DNA of 64,000 nt from positions 40,920,001 to 40,984,000 of the forward strand of contig OZ017797.1 of the NCBI GenBank assembly GCA_963969395.1, given 5' to 3'. The notes below the pieces were generated by a model. That model saw only the letters and a program-made list of their open reading frames with translations, was not told the DNA's origin and ran no database searches. Both the position numbers and the translations under genes were made by a program. This document shows positions 36,181 to 48,374 of the stretch, one piece after another (position 1 is the stretch's first letter; every line of letters begins with the position of its first letter). The DNA comes from Pseudoscleropodium purum (taxonomy: Eukaryota; Streptophyta; Bryopsida; Hypnales; Brachytheciaceae).

Positions 36181-36525
36181 TTAGTAACTTCTTCTTTTTC
36201 AATGTAAATTAATGAGAAGAGGTGATTTTTATATTCCTTCATGTAGTGTCCATGTTAGAAAATATTGTGCTTGCTTTAGGTGGTATGGTGACCATTATGG
36301 ATATATATTTTGGTGGTTTTGAGGTAATTTAAAGATTGTTTTGAGCCAATTGGGTAGAACACTTCAAAAATTCATAACAAATTCAGGCTTTGTAAGAAAA
36401 TACAATTTCAAATACTCTCTCCAATTTTCACATTTGTCTTCATACGAATTTTTTTTTCCAATAATGTCAACAACGCAAACTGCACCAGTCATTCTGCCTA
36501 TCATAGCAGGCTCGTTTACCTTCCT

Positions 36526-38220
36526 AGTTCCTCGCAGTCGCCTCTCCATGTTTCTCCCAACTGAAGCTTGGACAACTCCGTCCAAGCAGTGAGGCACTGA
36601 GGCAGGGCCGCACAACGACCTGGCTCTGCCAGCATGGCGCTCCCTCCCGGCCCGGCCCCTGCAGTGCCCCCGGGCCCAGACTCCAGACTCCAGAATCCCC
36701 AACTGGCCGTCTGGATTGGCCAGCGGACGGAGCAGCCGAGAATCCATCTCCCAAGGAAGGGGCGGAGTGGCGGACCCACCCTCCACAGGGCACCCGGTCC
36801 TCCCCTCCATGTCCGCCCAAACTTAAAACTGGAGGCTCAGGAAGTCCTTCTGCTCACATTCCCTTCAGGGGAAGTTCACGTCCCTTCGCGGCGGCCACGG
36901 CTGATTGCGGCGGCGGCGGCGGCGGACAAGCAGGAAACGGAAAGGAACGAAACGCCTGAAGCGCACGCCACTCCGCCAGGCAGGCAGACAGGCAGGTAAG
37001 TTCATAAGCTCCTCAGGCAGGACAGCGCTTGCGACCCCAGTTCATGACTGCCTGCTCTCTTTCTGGGCAGTTCCGTCTGGAGATGCCCAACCTGGTTTCC
37101 GTCTCCTCCTCTTCCTGCTCTCCTCTCGCGGAAGGGAGGGAAGCGCTCCAAGTTCAACAGCGAAGGGGGCGTTGCACTTCGTGGCGCTGCTGGGGCGAAC
37201 GGAGCGAGCCGAGGGAGGTTCGCTTCTGTTTCGATATTGCATCATAAGAAAAGATCGATGCTAACTTGACTTATTCCGGACATACTGTTTGAAGACGGAG
37301 TAACTTAGAGCTCGCCCGCGCCTTGACTGGCATTGTTGGCCTCGGTCCCTGCGTGGTGACGTGGGTATCGGAAGTGGTCCATTTGGCCCGCGGATGCAGG
37401 CTCGACGCACAGTAGTCTTCATTATTGTATTCGTTGTGCAGGACGAGTATTTTCTTGCCACTTTTGCTGCTGCGTGGATGCGGAGTTGCCCGGACAGACA
37501 GAGGGAAGGAGGGGGTGGGTGGGTGGGTGGGCGGGTGCAATTGAGAAGTACAAGAAGAGAGTTGGAACTGCGGGAGTGGTTCTTTGGGCTTGCGCGATAT
37601 TTTTACGAGCAGTATGTATGTAGTTTGAGCTTGGAACGTGGAGGGGAGACAGCTTGGGGCTGTAGGTTTTGATTGGGCTGTATCACTGGTTTATGTTGAA
37701 TTCCTTGGTTAGCTAAGTACGGTAGCCCGGGATTGGGAGTTGTGGGTTGGAGGGAGAATATGTGGCGATCTCTTCTTCAGATCCATTTCTGTCGCAGTTG
37801 TGGGGATAGCGGGAGCAACCTATTTTGGGTGTGAGGGGGGTGGCGTTGTTTATGTCTTCTCTGGGAAGCAGACGCGTACCAGCCATCGCGCGGTATTCTT
37901 TCGTCCAGGGGTGAAGTGATGGTCGCTGCTAGAAGCGGTCTGTGGCTCTTTAGAGTATTGAGCTTATGATTTGTACAATATAGGGAAGGAGGAGGGGTGA
38001 ATTGAGATATACTACAATATATTTCACTTTAGCACAAAATGTACTTTCAATCTGGCACCCTTAGCGGGCACCCGGGATTTCAAATCACCCCAGCCTGAAA
38101 GACGGACATCAGCATGGCTTTGGACTCTTTGATCAGAGTTATCGATTGAGTCTGGAATTTTGAATATACGCATCGAAATCAAGCGCACCCTAGTCGTCAG
38201 AAAAGCACCAGCAGGAGACC
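36526..38220 (+). promoter_or_regulatory. GC-rich promoter and 5' leader region of the 38.2-kb membrane-protein gene
   Basis: An abrupt switch from AT-rich repeat to GC-rich CpG-dense DNA. Features visible: a (CGG)6 run at about 36908-36925, a good splice donor (GGCAG|GTAAGTTC at 36996) that could end a non-coding first exon, and a G-quadruplex-type run at 37511-37536. Many open frames on both strands overlap here and have low-complexity Arg/Pro/Gly content, so I treat them as artefacts of composition. Confidence 0.45.
37511..37536 (+). other. G-quadruplex-forming run
   Basis: Six consecutive blocks of three or more G separated by single bases (GGGGGTGGGTGGGTGGGTGG and onward to GCGGG). This far exceeds the G3-N1-7 rule for quadruplexes. 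It lies in the leader or first intron of the downstream gene on the sense strand. Confidence 0.7.
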
Positions 38221-39517
38221 ATGGTTGAGCAGGAAGAGATCAATATTTTAGCTTGTCCAATGCAGTCCAGAGAGCCTCGTAAAGTATCGGAGGATGCAGT
38301 TCGGAAAGTCGGACAAGATTGTGTAAGAGAGAACGACGGAAAACCTATCTGCATTTTGGCCAAATTGCATAATGCAGTGCATCTTTACCGGTTCTCTCCA
38401 ATGGTCAAGAGCTTCACAAATTCTGACACTGTTAATTGGATGCGCCATGGAGGACCTGGGAGAGGATTCCTAATCGCTGCAGTAAGTTCATCCTCCCCTC
38501 TTAATGCCATTTTTGGTGTGCAACTATTTTTCGTGGAGCTTAAGAGCTCAATGCTGAGCGTATCTCAAACAGGGAGGATTGTGATACAATAAAACGCTGC
38601 AAGAGATTGGTGGTGGAGTCCTGTGAATTTTCTTCGTTCACAGGTGTCAAGAAGGTTATTAGTTATCTGTTAAGATGACATGAATTTCTACGTTTGTTTT
38701 GGTAACACGTCCATTAAGCTATATAAGAATTCTTTTCTCAGATTTCCAAGTCACTTCCCTGCCAATCCTTCTCTTGTTTCTGAACTGGAACTTGGACGTG
38801 CACATTTTGCTGTGCAGGTGGGCTTTGCTGCTCTTGTAGCTGTAACGTCGGTGATAGCGCTTGCACTCCTTTTCGTATTCTCGACTTTAAATGCTGCATT
38901 TGCGAGTTTTTTCGTGGCCTTTTCGACGGTCTGTTTTATCATGGCATTTTTTTTCTCATCGGTGACTGTGGTGTATGTGGGAGCGCTGGGCTTTGGAGGT
39001 CTCACGATCGGCTCCATTGCGTTTTTTAGCGTGTGGGCAGTCATTATTCTTTCGGGTGAGCCACCGGTTTCTCAGATTACGGTACTCAGATATCGATATT
39101 GAATGCCCCTATTATGAATCCCTCTTTTGCATGTTACTGCTTAAACATGTTGAACTGAAAAGCGAAATAAAAGTTTTCGTTTTCGTTTTCGTTTCTGGTA
39201 GAAATCACTTCGAATTGAATTTCAAGCTCATAGACGTTAAATCTACCATGGGAACCGCCTCCTTGTGTTCTTCTGATAGCTCATGGTTACTGTGGAGTTC
39301 GTAACTGATTAATTTCTGCTTCACAGGTTGGGTGGCAATTGCTTGGGTCATCTGGCAAGGGCTGAGAAAAGCATTCCAATTTGGAAAACGTTTAGCATTT
39401 TTTTCTGGTTCTTTCCTATTGTCTTTTCCAGCTGCTCAGAGGCTGACACTTTTTGGAGTCAAGATCAAGGAATACCGATATTTTCCTTTGATGTCGAAGA
39501 CGATGGCGATGGATTAA
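38221..39517 (+). CDS. Small multi-span membrane protein, possibly LDIP-like
   Basis: Three exons: 38221-38481, 38818-39055, 39327-39517. Donors GTAAGT and GTGAGC, acceptors TGTGCAG and TCACAG, all in phase, giving 229 residues. The N-terminal 87 residues are polar and end with SPMVKSFTNSDTVNWMRHGG and GPGRGFLIAA. Residues 88 to about 175 are almost continuously hydrophobic (two or three segments, with VGFAALVAVTSVIALALLF first), followed by GWVAIAWVIWQGLRKAFQFG and a basic C-terminal tail ending SKTMAMD. The layout of a polar head, hydrophobic hairpin-like core and basic amphipathic tail recalls lipid-droplet proteins such as the LDAP-interacting protein; this family call is tentative and from memory. 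It lacks an oleosin proline knot. The first-exon ATG has a good context (ACCATGG). Confidence 0.75.
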
Positions 39518-40515
39518 CGTCAAGAAGTGCATTTGCAACATTACACAAATGTACAATCATGTTGTACTTATGCAAGCTTTGTGAGAAACCTCAGGAGGGC
39601 TGTCTTATCATCATTCGGCTATAATCGATTTTTTGCCTTCTTGTGTATATATACTCACGAAATTCTTCTGTGTCTTCAGTATGTCTATGCACAGTAGGCA
39701 ATCACTAGGTAACTAGGAGGACTAGATAGAGGAAATTAGATGACGGGCTAGGGAGTATTCAAAACAAAATAGATTTAATCATGAAAGCAGTTGATTCTGT
39801 TGCAGCCATAGTGACAGACATTATAATTTTTGTACACACTACTCAAATTCAATAGACGCAAAGAAACAAAGCTACCTCATAATTTCAGAGGCTCGTTATG
39901 CCTAAACACATGGGGCTTTTGAGGTCTGCTCAAGCCAGCTTCACTTACGAGAACTTTTAAAATTTTGGTGGACCTACTGTGCTACACTAGTAACAACAAT
40001 ACAACGTGTAAAAACACGAGACACAGGATAGGATGATAGGAGAGAATGATGTGGAGTCTTATAGAATGCCTGCAAGGTAAAGACACCCCAAAGCACCATT
40101 TTTTTAACTTGGCACAGTTACTAGTATTACACTGGTCAAATTTTCATATGTTCTTGTTGGCAAATGAAAGGAGGTTTCAATGCACAAAAGAATGCAACAT
40201 TTTGATACCATATTCATAGGTCAATGAAGTATCAAGTACTCGATATCAATGATGAACTACCATATTTACTAGGAGTATTTGTATTGTTGCCACAATCAAA
40301 ATTCATAAAAACTTAGAAATTCAATAAAATTCACATTGTAGGTTGGAATTCTAAGAAACAAAGTCCTTGCACCCCTATTTGTCAAGTGCTTTCCAACAGT
40401 ATGAAGAATGTGACCAAGGACTAACATTCTAAAACAAACAACCTAATTTAAGGTATAGATGAATGGGGCAATTTTCTGAATAATCAAATAAAATTAGAAC
40501 CATGTCTAAATTTGA
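39518..40515. other. 3' flank and AT-rich intergenic DNA
   Basis: The first few hundred bases probably hold the 3' untranslated region of the upstream gene. Beyond about 40100 the sequence is AT-rich without genes. Confidence 0.4.
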
Positions 40516-41400
40516 CCCCTAAGTGTCCAAGGCCTTTTTGAACTTCTTAGAATTTGCTCTAAATTGAACTAAAAAATCAACATTTTGATGAATTTCATTA
40601 ATTTATTAAATTTCTAATTGTATAGATTCAAACTAGATATGTTCAAGATCACATGGAAAAAGAAAGCATAACAATATACTTATTGATTGAAAGATTATAA
40701 TGTTTGATCATGAGGGTGTTAAAAATGTGAAAGTAATTTGAATTCTTTCAATCCTCTTTCACATATCAAATCCAAAATTGAGATCACCAAAAAATTATGA
40801 GGAACATAACATAACATGTACAACCAAAATCAATTTAAAGCTTCTCAAAATCTATTCTATAATTTTTTAAATGAATTTCTAATGTGATTTTTTCTCTAAT
40901 ATCTAGTGTATTTGAGATTCAATTATTTTCAAAAACCATCAACTTAACTAATTATGGACTATTGTCTAGTCCAAAATTGACATTGCATTTGCAAGTACAT
41001 CATGAAAACATGATATAAATATAGTCCAAATGTCAGCTTTTGAGTTAAAATGGATCAAATCCTCATTTTGAATTTTTTTTTTAAATGGAGATAAATGCTA
41101 TTTATCAATTGATACATTTTCAATTACAAAGAATGTCTATGATTTGTGAATTCATCCATGATTAGTTAAATTGGGGTTCAATACTAGAAAATTTAGATTT
41201 AAAATAAACACCTTTGCACAAAATCTTAAATTAAAAAAATCATTAACATTCATTTTTTAAAACTGGATTTTTGATGCCAAAATTAAACTTCAAAAATAAT
41301 TTGCTTGAAACAAAACTACTAAAAATAGTAACTTAATGAAGTTTTATTTAACTTCAAAGTTTTGTTGACACCCAAATATGGTGCCTTGTGTATTTAGGGG
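40516..41400. mobile_element. TTAA-type non-autonomous DNA element (copy D)
   Basis: 885 bases starting CCCCTAAGTGTCCAAGGC and ending GCCTTGTGTATTTAGGGG. The right side is followed by TTAA (41401-41404); on the left the site reads TTGA, one change from TTAA. The interior follows copy C (18657-19321), including TGTTTGATCATGAGGGTGTT and AACTTCAAAGTTTTGT, with about 220 extra bases. No open frame. Confidence 0.7.
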
Positions 41401-41404
41401 TTAA

Positions 41405-44400
41405 ATTTTTGTAGGTCTTTGTATACTTTTGAAACTCTAAAATGATTCATTTTCAAAAAAATTCAGAAATTATATATGAAATTTTGTATTCAAAATTAAA
41501 CTACTTCATCCTAAAAGTATTAAAATGAATAAAGGATATTAATTGCAATATTCAATTATTAGAATTCTGATCAAACTTTCAACCTAGTTACATTCAAAAT
41601 TTAATAAATAAAAATAGAAAAAATAATCATTCACCAACATTTGCAAATTCAGTGGAAACTGTAATTTGTAGGATGATTTAGGTTGCATGGTTATTACTTT
41701 TTTTTTTACTGAAATATGGTCAATATTTTCACTTTGATAGCATTGCTACTTGAATTTATTAATTTATAATTTCTACATTAATTTCTTCATTTTATTTTAT
41801 TAAGATTTTTCTAAGGTTATAGTAAAATGAAAATTTCACACACCTAGCTATGATTGATTTCTATGGAAAATAGTATGTGAAATAATAACTACTAGTATGC
41901 ACATTGAAATATTATAATTGTACACTTTTTGTTAATTGCACATTTTACAATTGTACATGTTTAATATATTTTGGAAATCTTTCATGTTGTATAAACATTG
42001 ATAGGAAGACTTCAACATGTCAAATTATGAATACATACAATGAGAGTCCATATGTCCCTTCAATTGATGAAGCACAAACAAGTCCTAGTTGAGTATACCA
42101 TATAATCTAATTAAATTTTTTCAAATTTTTTTCATAAGTATGATTTGCAAGGCTTCCATTATTTTAGCTTTTTAAACTTTCTTTTGAAGAGGATTATTTT
42201 GATTGTCTAATGTAAAATTTGAATTTTCTTGTGTCTATCGAAAATGTAGTTTGATATGTGCTTTCAATGATGGGAATTTCAAGTTCTAATTATAAAGCAA
42301 TGAAAAGTTAGAAATAACTTTGAAAGGCCATTATGTGAGTCGCATTGACAATGTGCTATTGTAAAAGTTTGCTAATGAGGGAGAATCAAGAGGAAAAGAA
42401 TAATGCAGCCAACATTTGTATGTTAATTAATCCCAAAGGACCAAGTGTCCCAAAAGGACATTTGTATGCAAGGTTTGGATAAGTTTCTATAATCTCAATT
42501 TCTAACATGATTTTTGAAATTTTTGTAAGAGATACATTTTTGGAAAGCTTTTGGAGTAGTTGAAGGGGGACAAACCAAAAATTGGAGAGAAGGAAAATGG
42601 GTGAAGTACATGTTAGAGTACATGTGGTCAATAGGGGTTAATGGGGATAAGAGCCCTATTGTTGAACCCCATGTGTTCATTTTACTTCCATGCTCCTATT
42701 TTTTTGTTGTCACATTGCTCCACACACGTCTAGCTCCTTGCACTTCATTTTTCCATATGTGTTGTTGCTCCCATGTGACCCCCTACTACCAATGATGCTT
42801 GCATGTGAGCATGAAAATATGAGCATGTGAACTTTGAGCATATATATATTACAACCATTGAAAGTGCTTATAATAAAAACACCTATATTATAGTTACTCT
42901 TTAATCATAGAAGGTTTCTATAATATAAACACTTATAACATAGGTGTATAGTCTTCCACACTCATGTGCTCACGCTCCTAGGCTCACATAATAGCTACTT
43001 TCATATAAAATCCTATTACCATTGATCTATGATGCCAAGTGCCCTCACTCTTGCTACGCCTTGTTGTTGCTCCTCCTATGACTACCTCCTTGTCGTGCAT
43101 GTGTCAAAGCTCACTACCAAAAGGAAATTAGAGGCTATGTAAGTTTTTGCAAATTCAAGCCCAATTTGCAATGATTGTGAGGCCAATTGCATAACAAATT
43201 TCTTCTATAGGCCCACAATACAAAAATTTGCCAATCCCGTTACAAATTCATTGATTGGTTCTACTTTTCTCTTGTTTTGGTGTGAAGTTTGTTGCTTGAA
43301 ACCAAGACCAAAATTCCCATGAAATCATAAATTTTGGACCCTAATGAAGTCAAGCTACCAATTCAAAGCCCCTACTTGAAGACTAATCAATGAAATCAAG
43401 CTTCAAGTGCTAAATAGACACACAAAACTTCCACTACTCAACCCCAAATGGGATGCACTTCTCAAATTGAATACTTTTTACCAAAATTTGTCACCTAATT
43501 CCCTATTTCTGAACCACAAACCTCATCATGGAAGATCATGAAAGAATTTGTGCAAAAAAACAACCTACAATTGCCATTACAATTCTTGTTGTTCAAAGAA
43601 TCTTCTACCAATTTACACATTCTCCTGATTGACTAGATGAGAGAAATGCAGATGAGAAGGTTTAGTATAAGGGAACAAGGTGATTTCTTCATTTTCTACA
43701 AATTGCTTCAATTTCTTCTTTAATTTGTGTTTTGATTTTAAAATGTGAATATATTGGTAGCCTTGGGAGGGATTACCACCTTGATGTGGTTGTCGATTGT
43801 TCATCTAGGATGTTTCATCTCCCCCAACAACTTTTTGAAGTATCAAAAAATGCCTAGTGCCAATTTCTTTGCAATGGCCAAGGGTCCTTATAGTAGATGA
43901 TCTTAGGGTGGTTGAAAGGCTCAATGTATCACCCCACCACTAAACTAAGGTAGAAGTACCTAATTGTGGTGTTTATTTTGAATTTGTAGATCTTGAGGGT
44001 ATCTACTATATAAAATGATGTGTGTTTGTTAGGAAACGGTTTAGGAAGCTAACATAATTAGTTTTGTAATTTTTTGAGCTTGTATGAATATAATATAAAT
44101 TTTTGAAAACAACTATATAGATGCAACTATTGTGAACACTAGACCAAGACCAAAGTAGATACAAAAAACATCCAAAAAGAGACACACTTTAAGCTTGGAT
44201 TATGTGTAGGTAATTGGCTAATGCAAGTGAAAGTAACAACTTCTTGGAACCCCACCCTTCTACTTTAGAATCCCTCATGTCTACTTTAGGTCCCCTTGCA
44301 TTTGGATTTAGGTCTTTTTTAGGTGTCAAAGAACGACTAGTGTTACAATTGGATGCTTCTATTTTACTGCTCCACCAATCGGGATGGAGGAAGTGCTAGG

Positions 44401-44480
44401 ATTGGCATTTGAATTGGGGTAAAGATCCCACCGAGAACGTGTAGTTGGGTTGGCATCAATACTTTTTTGGGGGGCGAAAT
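41405..44480. other. AT-rich intergenic DNA, no gene seen
   Basis: Short frames only. CACTACCAAAAGGAAA at 43112 resembles a CACTA transposon end, but its possible partner at 48364-48368 does not share a target duplication. Confidence 0.35.
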
Positions 44481-44729
44481 AGTGCTAGATTGCACTAGAA
44501 CAAAATAATTGGCTAAAAAATGACAACAAACTGTAAAGTTTTTCACCAAAAAAATTCAAATTATAAAAAAATCTTGGATGAAATCTCCAAATTGTGGATG
44601 AAAATAGAATTATCAATATGGAATATGCACTAATATGATATTTTCTATCCAATATGTGGATGAATGTTGAAATTCGGAGCACCACTATAACATTTTATAT
44701 TGCCACTTGGACCATAAAAAATGAAAAAA
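44481..44729. repeat. Dispersed repeat, copy 1 (pair with 56479-56738)
   Basis: Begins AGTGCTAGATTGCACTAG and shares ATCTTGGATGAAATC, ATTGTGGATGAAAA, GTGGATGAATGTTGAAATT and TATAACATTTTATAT with the copy in intron 4 of the HBS1 gene, in the same order. About 250 bases, non-coding. Confidence 0.7.
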
Positions 44730-44870
44730 AATGCTAATTGAAGCTCTTTGCTTCATCCTCTATAGCTCCATTTTCAAAAAATGAACCTTCTACTAGCTTA
44801 CAATTTTGACAAAGACAATAAGGTAGTGCATAGGCTAGGATTGGGTTGACATGTGGTATAACAAGTTAAT

Positions 44871-45480
44871 ATGGGTGGAGCTTGGGAGAAGAAAGACATG
44901 AACCTTGCCAATCAATTAGAAGGGATCCACATCTTCAAAAGACCCATGCTAGAATCTCAAAAGTGTTTTTTTTGTCATATGATTATGAAAGTGAGTTCAA
45001 AATGGATTATGCATTTTCATATTTCTTTGAAGAAGATGTTAATAATATTGAAGATACTTTGAGTATTAAGTATTTCTATCATGGCACAATGTGGGCTCAT
45101 AATTTCATTATGTATGACCCAAACCACAAGAGTTATTAGGATCTTTTGCATCCTCTATATTTTGGTAGTGCTTCCCAACATTTGCAAAGTTCTTTGACAT
45201 ATTCTAGCTACTATAGATTTTGTGGGACATAGTGGTAGAAACAAATAGGTATGCAACAAAGGTAAATTAAAACAATTTATCCACAAAGGATCTAATTGAT
45301 AGCCCATAATAGTCCCCAAGTTGAAGACTTCTTTTTAGCCATTCAATACATGGGCATGAAGCACCAATCTAACATCAAAATGTATTGGCACAAAAAAGTT
45401 CAATATTCCATTGCTCTACTATTTGACAACTCTTGTTCCAAAACTGGTTTGTATTGTCAACAAAATGCTTATATATAACT
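44871..45480 (+). other. Possible old coding remnant, unidentified
   Basis: Plus-strand open stretches (44882-45139, 45296-45478) include AFSYFFEEDVNNIEDTL and KYFYHGTMWAHNFIMYDPNH, which look slightly more protein-like than the neighbourhood. No family recognised; most likely part of a decayed transposon. Confidence 0.2.
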
Positions 45481-45699
45481 AACCCAACATGGTAATAGAG
45501 GGATAAAGAAATGTTGGGGTTTGAAAAAATGGGGCAAATTTGTTGATTGATTGATGCTATTAGAAATAATTACAAGAGAGTATGGAAAATTGATAAATAT
45601 GCAACCATCCATGAGATTGTGAACCATTACATTGGTTCACTTTTTAGAATGATGAAAATCTAAACATCAAGCATCAATTTACAAATCTAGAAGTGTAAG

Positions 45700-46440
45700 T
45701 ATTCCAAATTAAACTACAACCATCAATTATGGAGTTTTTTAGTATATAGATAGGGATAGAAATATAGAGAAGCTACAATAAAATGGTAGAAAATGCAATT
45801 AGAATAGAATTAGGGAAAAATTCTAAGAAAAAAATAGGGATTTTGAACTAGAAAAAAATTAAGCAGCATTTGGTAGAATAACCAAATTAGGCAAACAATA
45901 AAATGATGATAAAAGAAAAATCAAAATATCACTAAATAGAAAAATGAAATTAGAATCAAATAGAAAACCAAAAGATGACAAACTTTAAAATCCAAAATCC
46001 AAATGATAACAAATCACTACAAATAGAAATGAAACTAGAATCAAATTGCAATTCAAAAAAAGAAAATAAGAAAAATAATGAATAAAAAAAAAGACTAGGA
46101 ATAGGAAATGAAACTAAAAGTAAATTGAAAACCACAAAATAATAAATAACAATAAAATAATAAAAAATTTGTTGTACAAAAATTATCATTAAAACACAAG
46201 TGTAGTGTATAAAATACTAAAATAGTAACAAAAATACCCAAACAAGATTTTTCAGTAATTTAGAGTATTTTTCAATAATTTAGGATTTTTAACACTATAT
46301 TAGTGTAGTTTACACTAAACTAGAGGATTTATAGTAAATTTAGTGCAATTTCTACTAATTTGGAGTATTTGGCACTAATTTAGTGAATTCATAGCAAATT
46401 AAGGTAGGATGACAATTATTAAGGAAAATTAGTTTGTTCA
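45700..46440. repeat. Low-complexity A-rich stretch with degenerate periodic motifs
   Basis: The first half is built from variants of AAATAGAAATGAAACTAGAA and AAATGATGATAAAAG. The second half (about 46230-46410) from variants of TAATTTAGAGTATTT and TTTAGTGTAGTTTACAC. No coding content. Confidence 0.45.
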
Positions 46441-47397
46441 AAAATTTCATAATTATAGGCAAAATCAAGGTTTGGAGTTCTCTCTTCTAACTTTTGATGT
46501 GTATGTTTTTAAAGCAACTTTGTGATATATGGGTATTTTGCATGTTTTTTTGGAGAATTGTAAAGGAGAAATGTAGAAACTAACTATAGAAATCACGTAA
46601 GACAATTTTTTGAATAGGTTTTATAATTTTTTAATGAAAAATGAGTGAAAATATAGGATTCTATCAAGGTCTAATGGAAAATTTCTTGAAAATGATGGGA
46701 AAATTTTGAATTGAGACTTAGAATGCCAACTTCAGCAAGCAATAGTGGAATAATGGCTACACAGATTGAATTGAAAATTAGTGCAAAGGTATAGCTTGAA
46801 GCTTGCTTTCTAAAAAATTTAAGCTCGACCCATTTAGAATATGGACAAGATGGTAGTCATCATTTTTATGGTAGGTTTGTTACCACAAGACTTTTGGAGT
46901 TGCAACTTTGGAGAGCAATTGCGAGAGAATGTCAAAGTGGAATGGGCTGAAATTTAGAAAGATGTTGAGCCTTAAATCTAGCTTTGCAACAGGCCTAGTT
47001 TCAATCAATTTGGTGCAAAGACAAAGATGGAGCAATTCTTTTAGTGAGAGGTGGTTTGCTAAAAGAATCGCAGGGACATATTTTCTTATTCTATATTTTT
47101 TGTTGTTGGGCCAACTGAATTTTAATTGTAGTATTGATTATAAAATACCTATGTTTTTGCATGGTTAGATTGAATAGTCCATTGGGCATGCATTGATTTC
47201 TCTTAGTGTAGGGAAATTAAGATACAATTTTTGCATGATTTGGATGCCTAAAATAATGCATGGATAGGGGTTTAATTTTTCGGGTTTTAGGGCAAAAAAG
47301 TTGTCCAAATTGGGCTAAAATTAGGATATGGATTTGTGAATGATCAAATGGGTGAAAAAGGTTAATTGCCTAAAATGAAGGTGTGAATGTTGTAGCA
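46441..47397. other. AT-rich intergenic DNA, no gene seen
   Basis: A plus-strand frame of 86 codons (46908-47168) shows no domain. Confidence 0.35.
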
Positions 47398-47705
47398 TTA
47401 GGGGATTTTTCAAGTCAAAAGAAGACTACAAGTTCTAGAATTGTTGAAAACTTGGGAACTTCCTAGGAAATTTAGCTCGTTAGCAATCTAATGTGGCTAA
47501 GACCCTACCACATTAAATAATATTAAACAATTCATCAATATTTGTTAATATCAAATTTTATTTATTTTTGTTTAATTTTTTAATATTTAAAAATAATTTG
47601 ATATTTTATAATTATTTTATAATTTGGCTAGCATTACAAGTGTTCACAGTTTTAAGAATGATTTATAAATAATCACCCAAAGACTTGAAAAAACATGTAA
47701 TGTAC
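47398..47705. repeat. Dispersed AT-rich repeat, copy 2 (pair with 30838-31095)
   Basis: Same order of shared segments as copy 1: AAGACTACAAGTTCT, CAATCTAATGTGGCTAAG, CCTACCACATTA, GTGTTCACAGTTTT and TTGAAAAAACATGTAA. Confidence 0.55.
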
Positions 47706-48057
47706 GAGGTTTAGGAAATTAGTGAGGTACATGGTGTCAATGCATGGGTTGAGTTAAGATTTTGGTTGTTTGTAATGTATTGGGATTCATTTTCAGGATT
47801 CTAATTTAGCTTATTTGGGGTTATAATTGCCAATTTGGGGGGTATTTAGGCATAGGAAGTTGTTCTAATATCTTTGATCATGGGGTAGAATAATTTTAGG
47901 ATATTGTAATTATAATACTTAATTGGGTGAATTAAAAGTGTTGTCCCTTTTTCACTTAGGGTTGTTTGAGGTCAAATCTACCAAAAAACATGATTAGAAG
48001 TCCATTGCTTGAAAGGCAAACTAGGGTAGTGTCCCATGCACTGTCTATTTGCCAATT

Positions 48058-48074
48058 GGGGGGGGGGGGGGGGG
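48058..48074. repeat. Poly-G tract (17 G)
   Basis: Run of 17 guanines in AT-rich DNA; on the minus strand it encodes a proline run inside a short open frame that I regard as chance. Confidence 0.8.
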
Positions 48075-48374
48075 ACTTTTGGCCTAGCAGTGAAAATACC
48101 TCACAAAGATCATGATTCATTATAAAAGCACTTATTGTTTGGCAAGACATTACATATTGCAAGCATGGTGTTCTCTTGATTTTTTTTCCAAATTTGTCTT
48201 AAACTTTGAGATTTATTGTGGTAAAGATTTAGTAGTAGGAGTTTTCATAGGTCACCCATAGGTAGAGGTTTTCAGAGGGGCCTAATTGACTTACAAATTA
48301 GTATTACAATTGGTAGCACCAAATGAAAGCAAATGACGTCATAGTTATGGATAACGTTTTTTCTAGTGTAGCAT

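Larger units (their letters stand above)
35384..36525. repeat. Gene-upstream repeat unit, copy 1, carrying two nested insertions
   Basis: The outer parts of this segment align with 53100-53655: both start near AGATAAACTTGCCT, share GGATTAG/AGATTAGG, GTGTCCATGTTAGAAAATATT-like, CTTCAAAAATTCATAA and TTTTCACATTTGTCTT, and end at GCCTRTCAYAGCAGG-like sequence before the GC-rich start of the next gene. This copy is longer by about the combined length of two inserted elements (35426-35679 and 35838-36180). It ends immediately upstream of the promoter region of the 38.2-kb gene. Confidence 0.7.

Noticed and set aside
36364..37264. Several long open frames on both strands (up to 148 codons)
   Set aside because: They overlap each other in a GC-rich promoter region, are Arg/Pro/Gly-rich and show no domain; high GC reduces stop codons by chance.
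47956..48162. Minus-strand open frame with a proline run
   Set aside because: The run is the complement of the poly-G tract; nothing else in the frame resembles a protein family.
43112..48368. Possible 5.3-kb CACTA transposon (CACTACCAAAAGG at the left, TTTCTAGTG at the right)
   Set aside because: The 3-base flanks differ (GCT versus TAG), the ends match only over a few bases and no transposase was recognisable inside.
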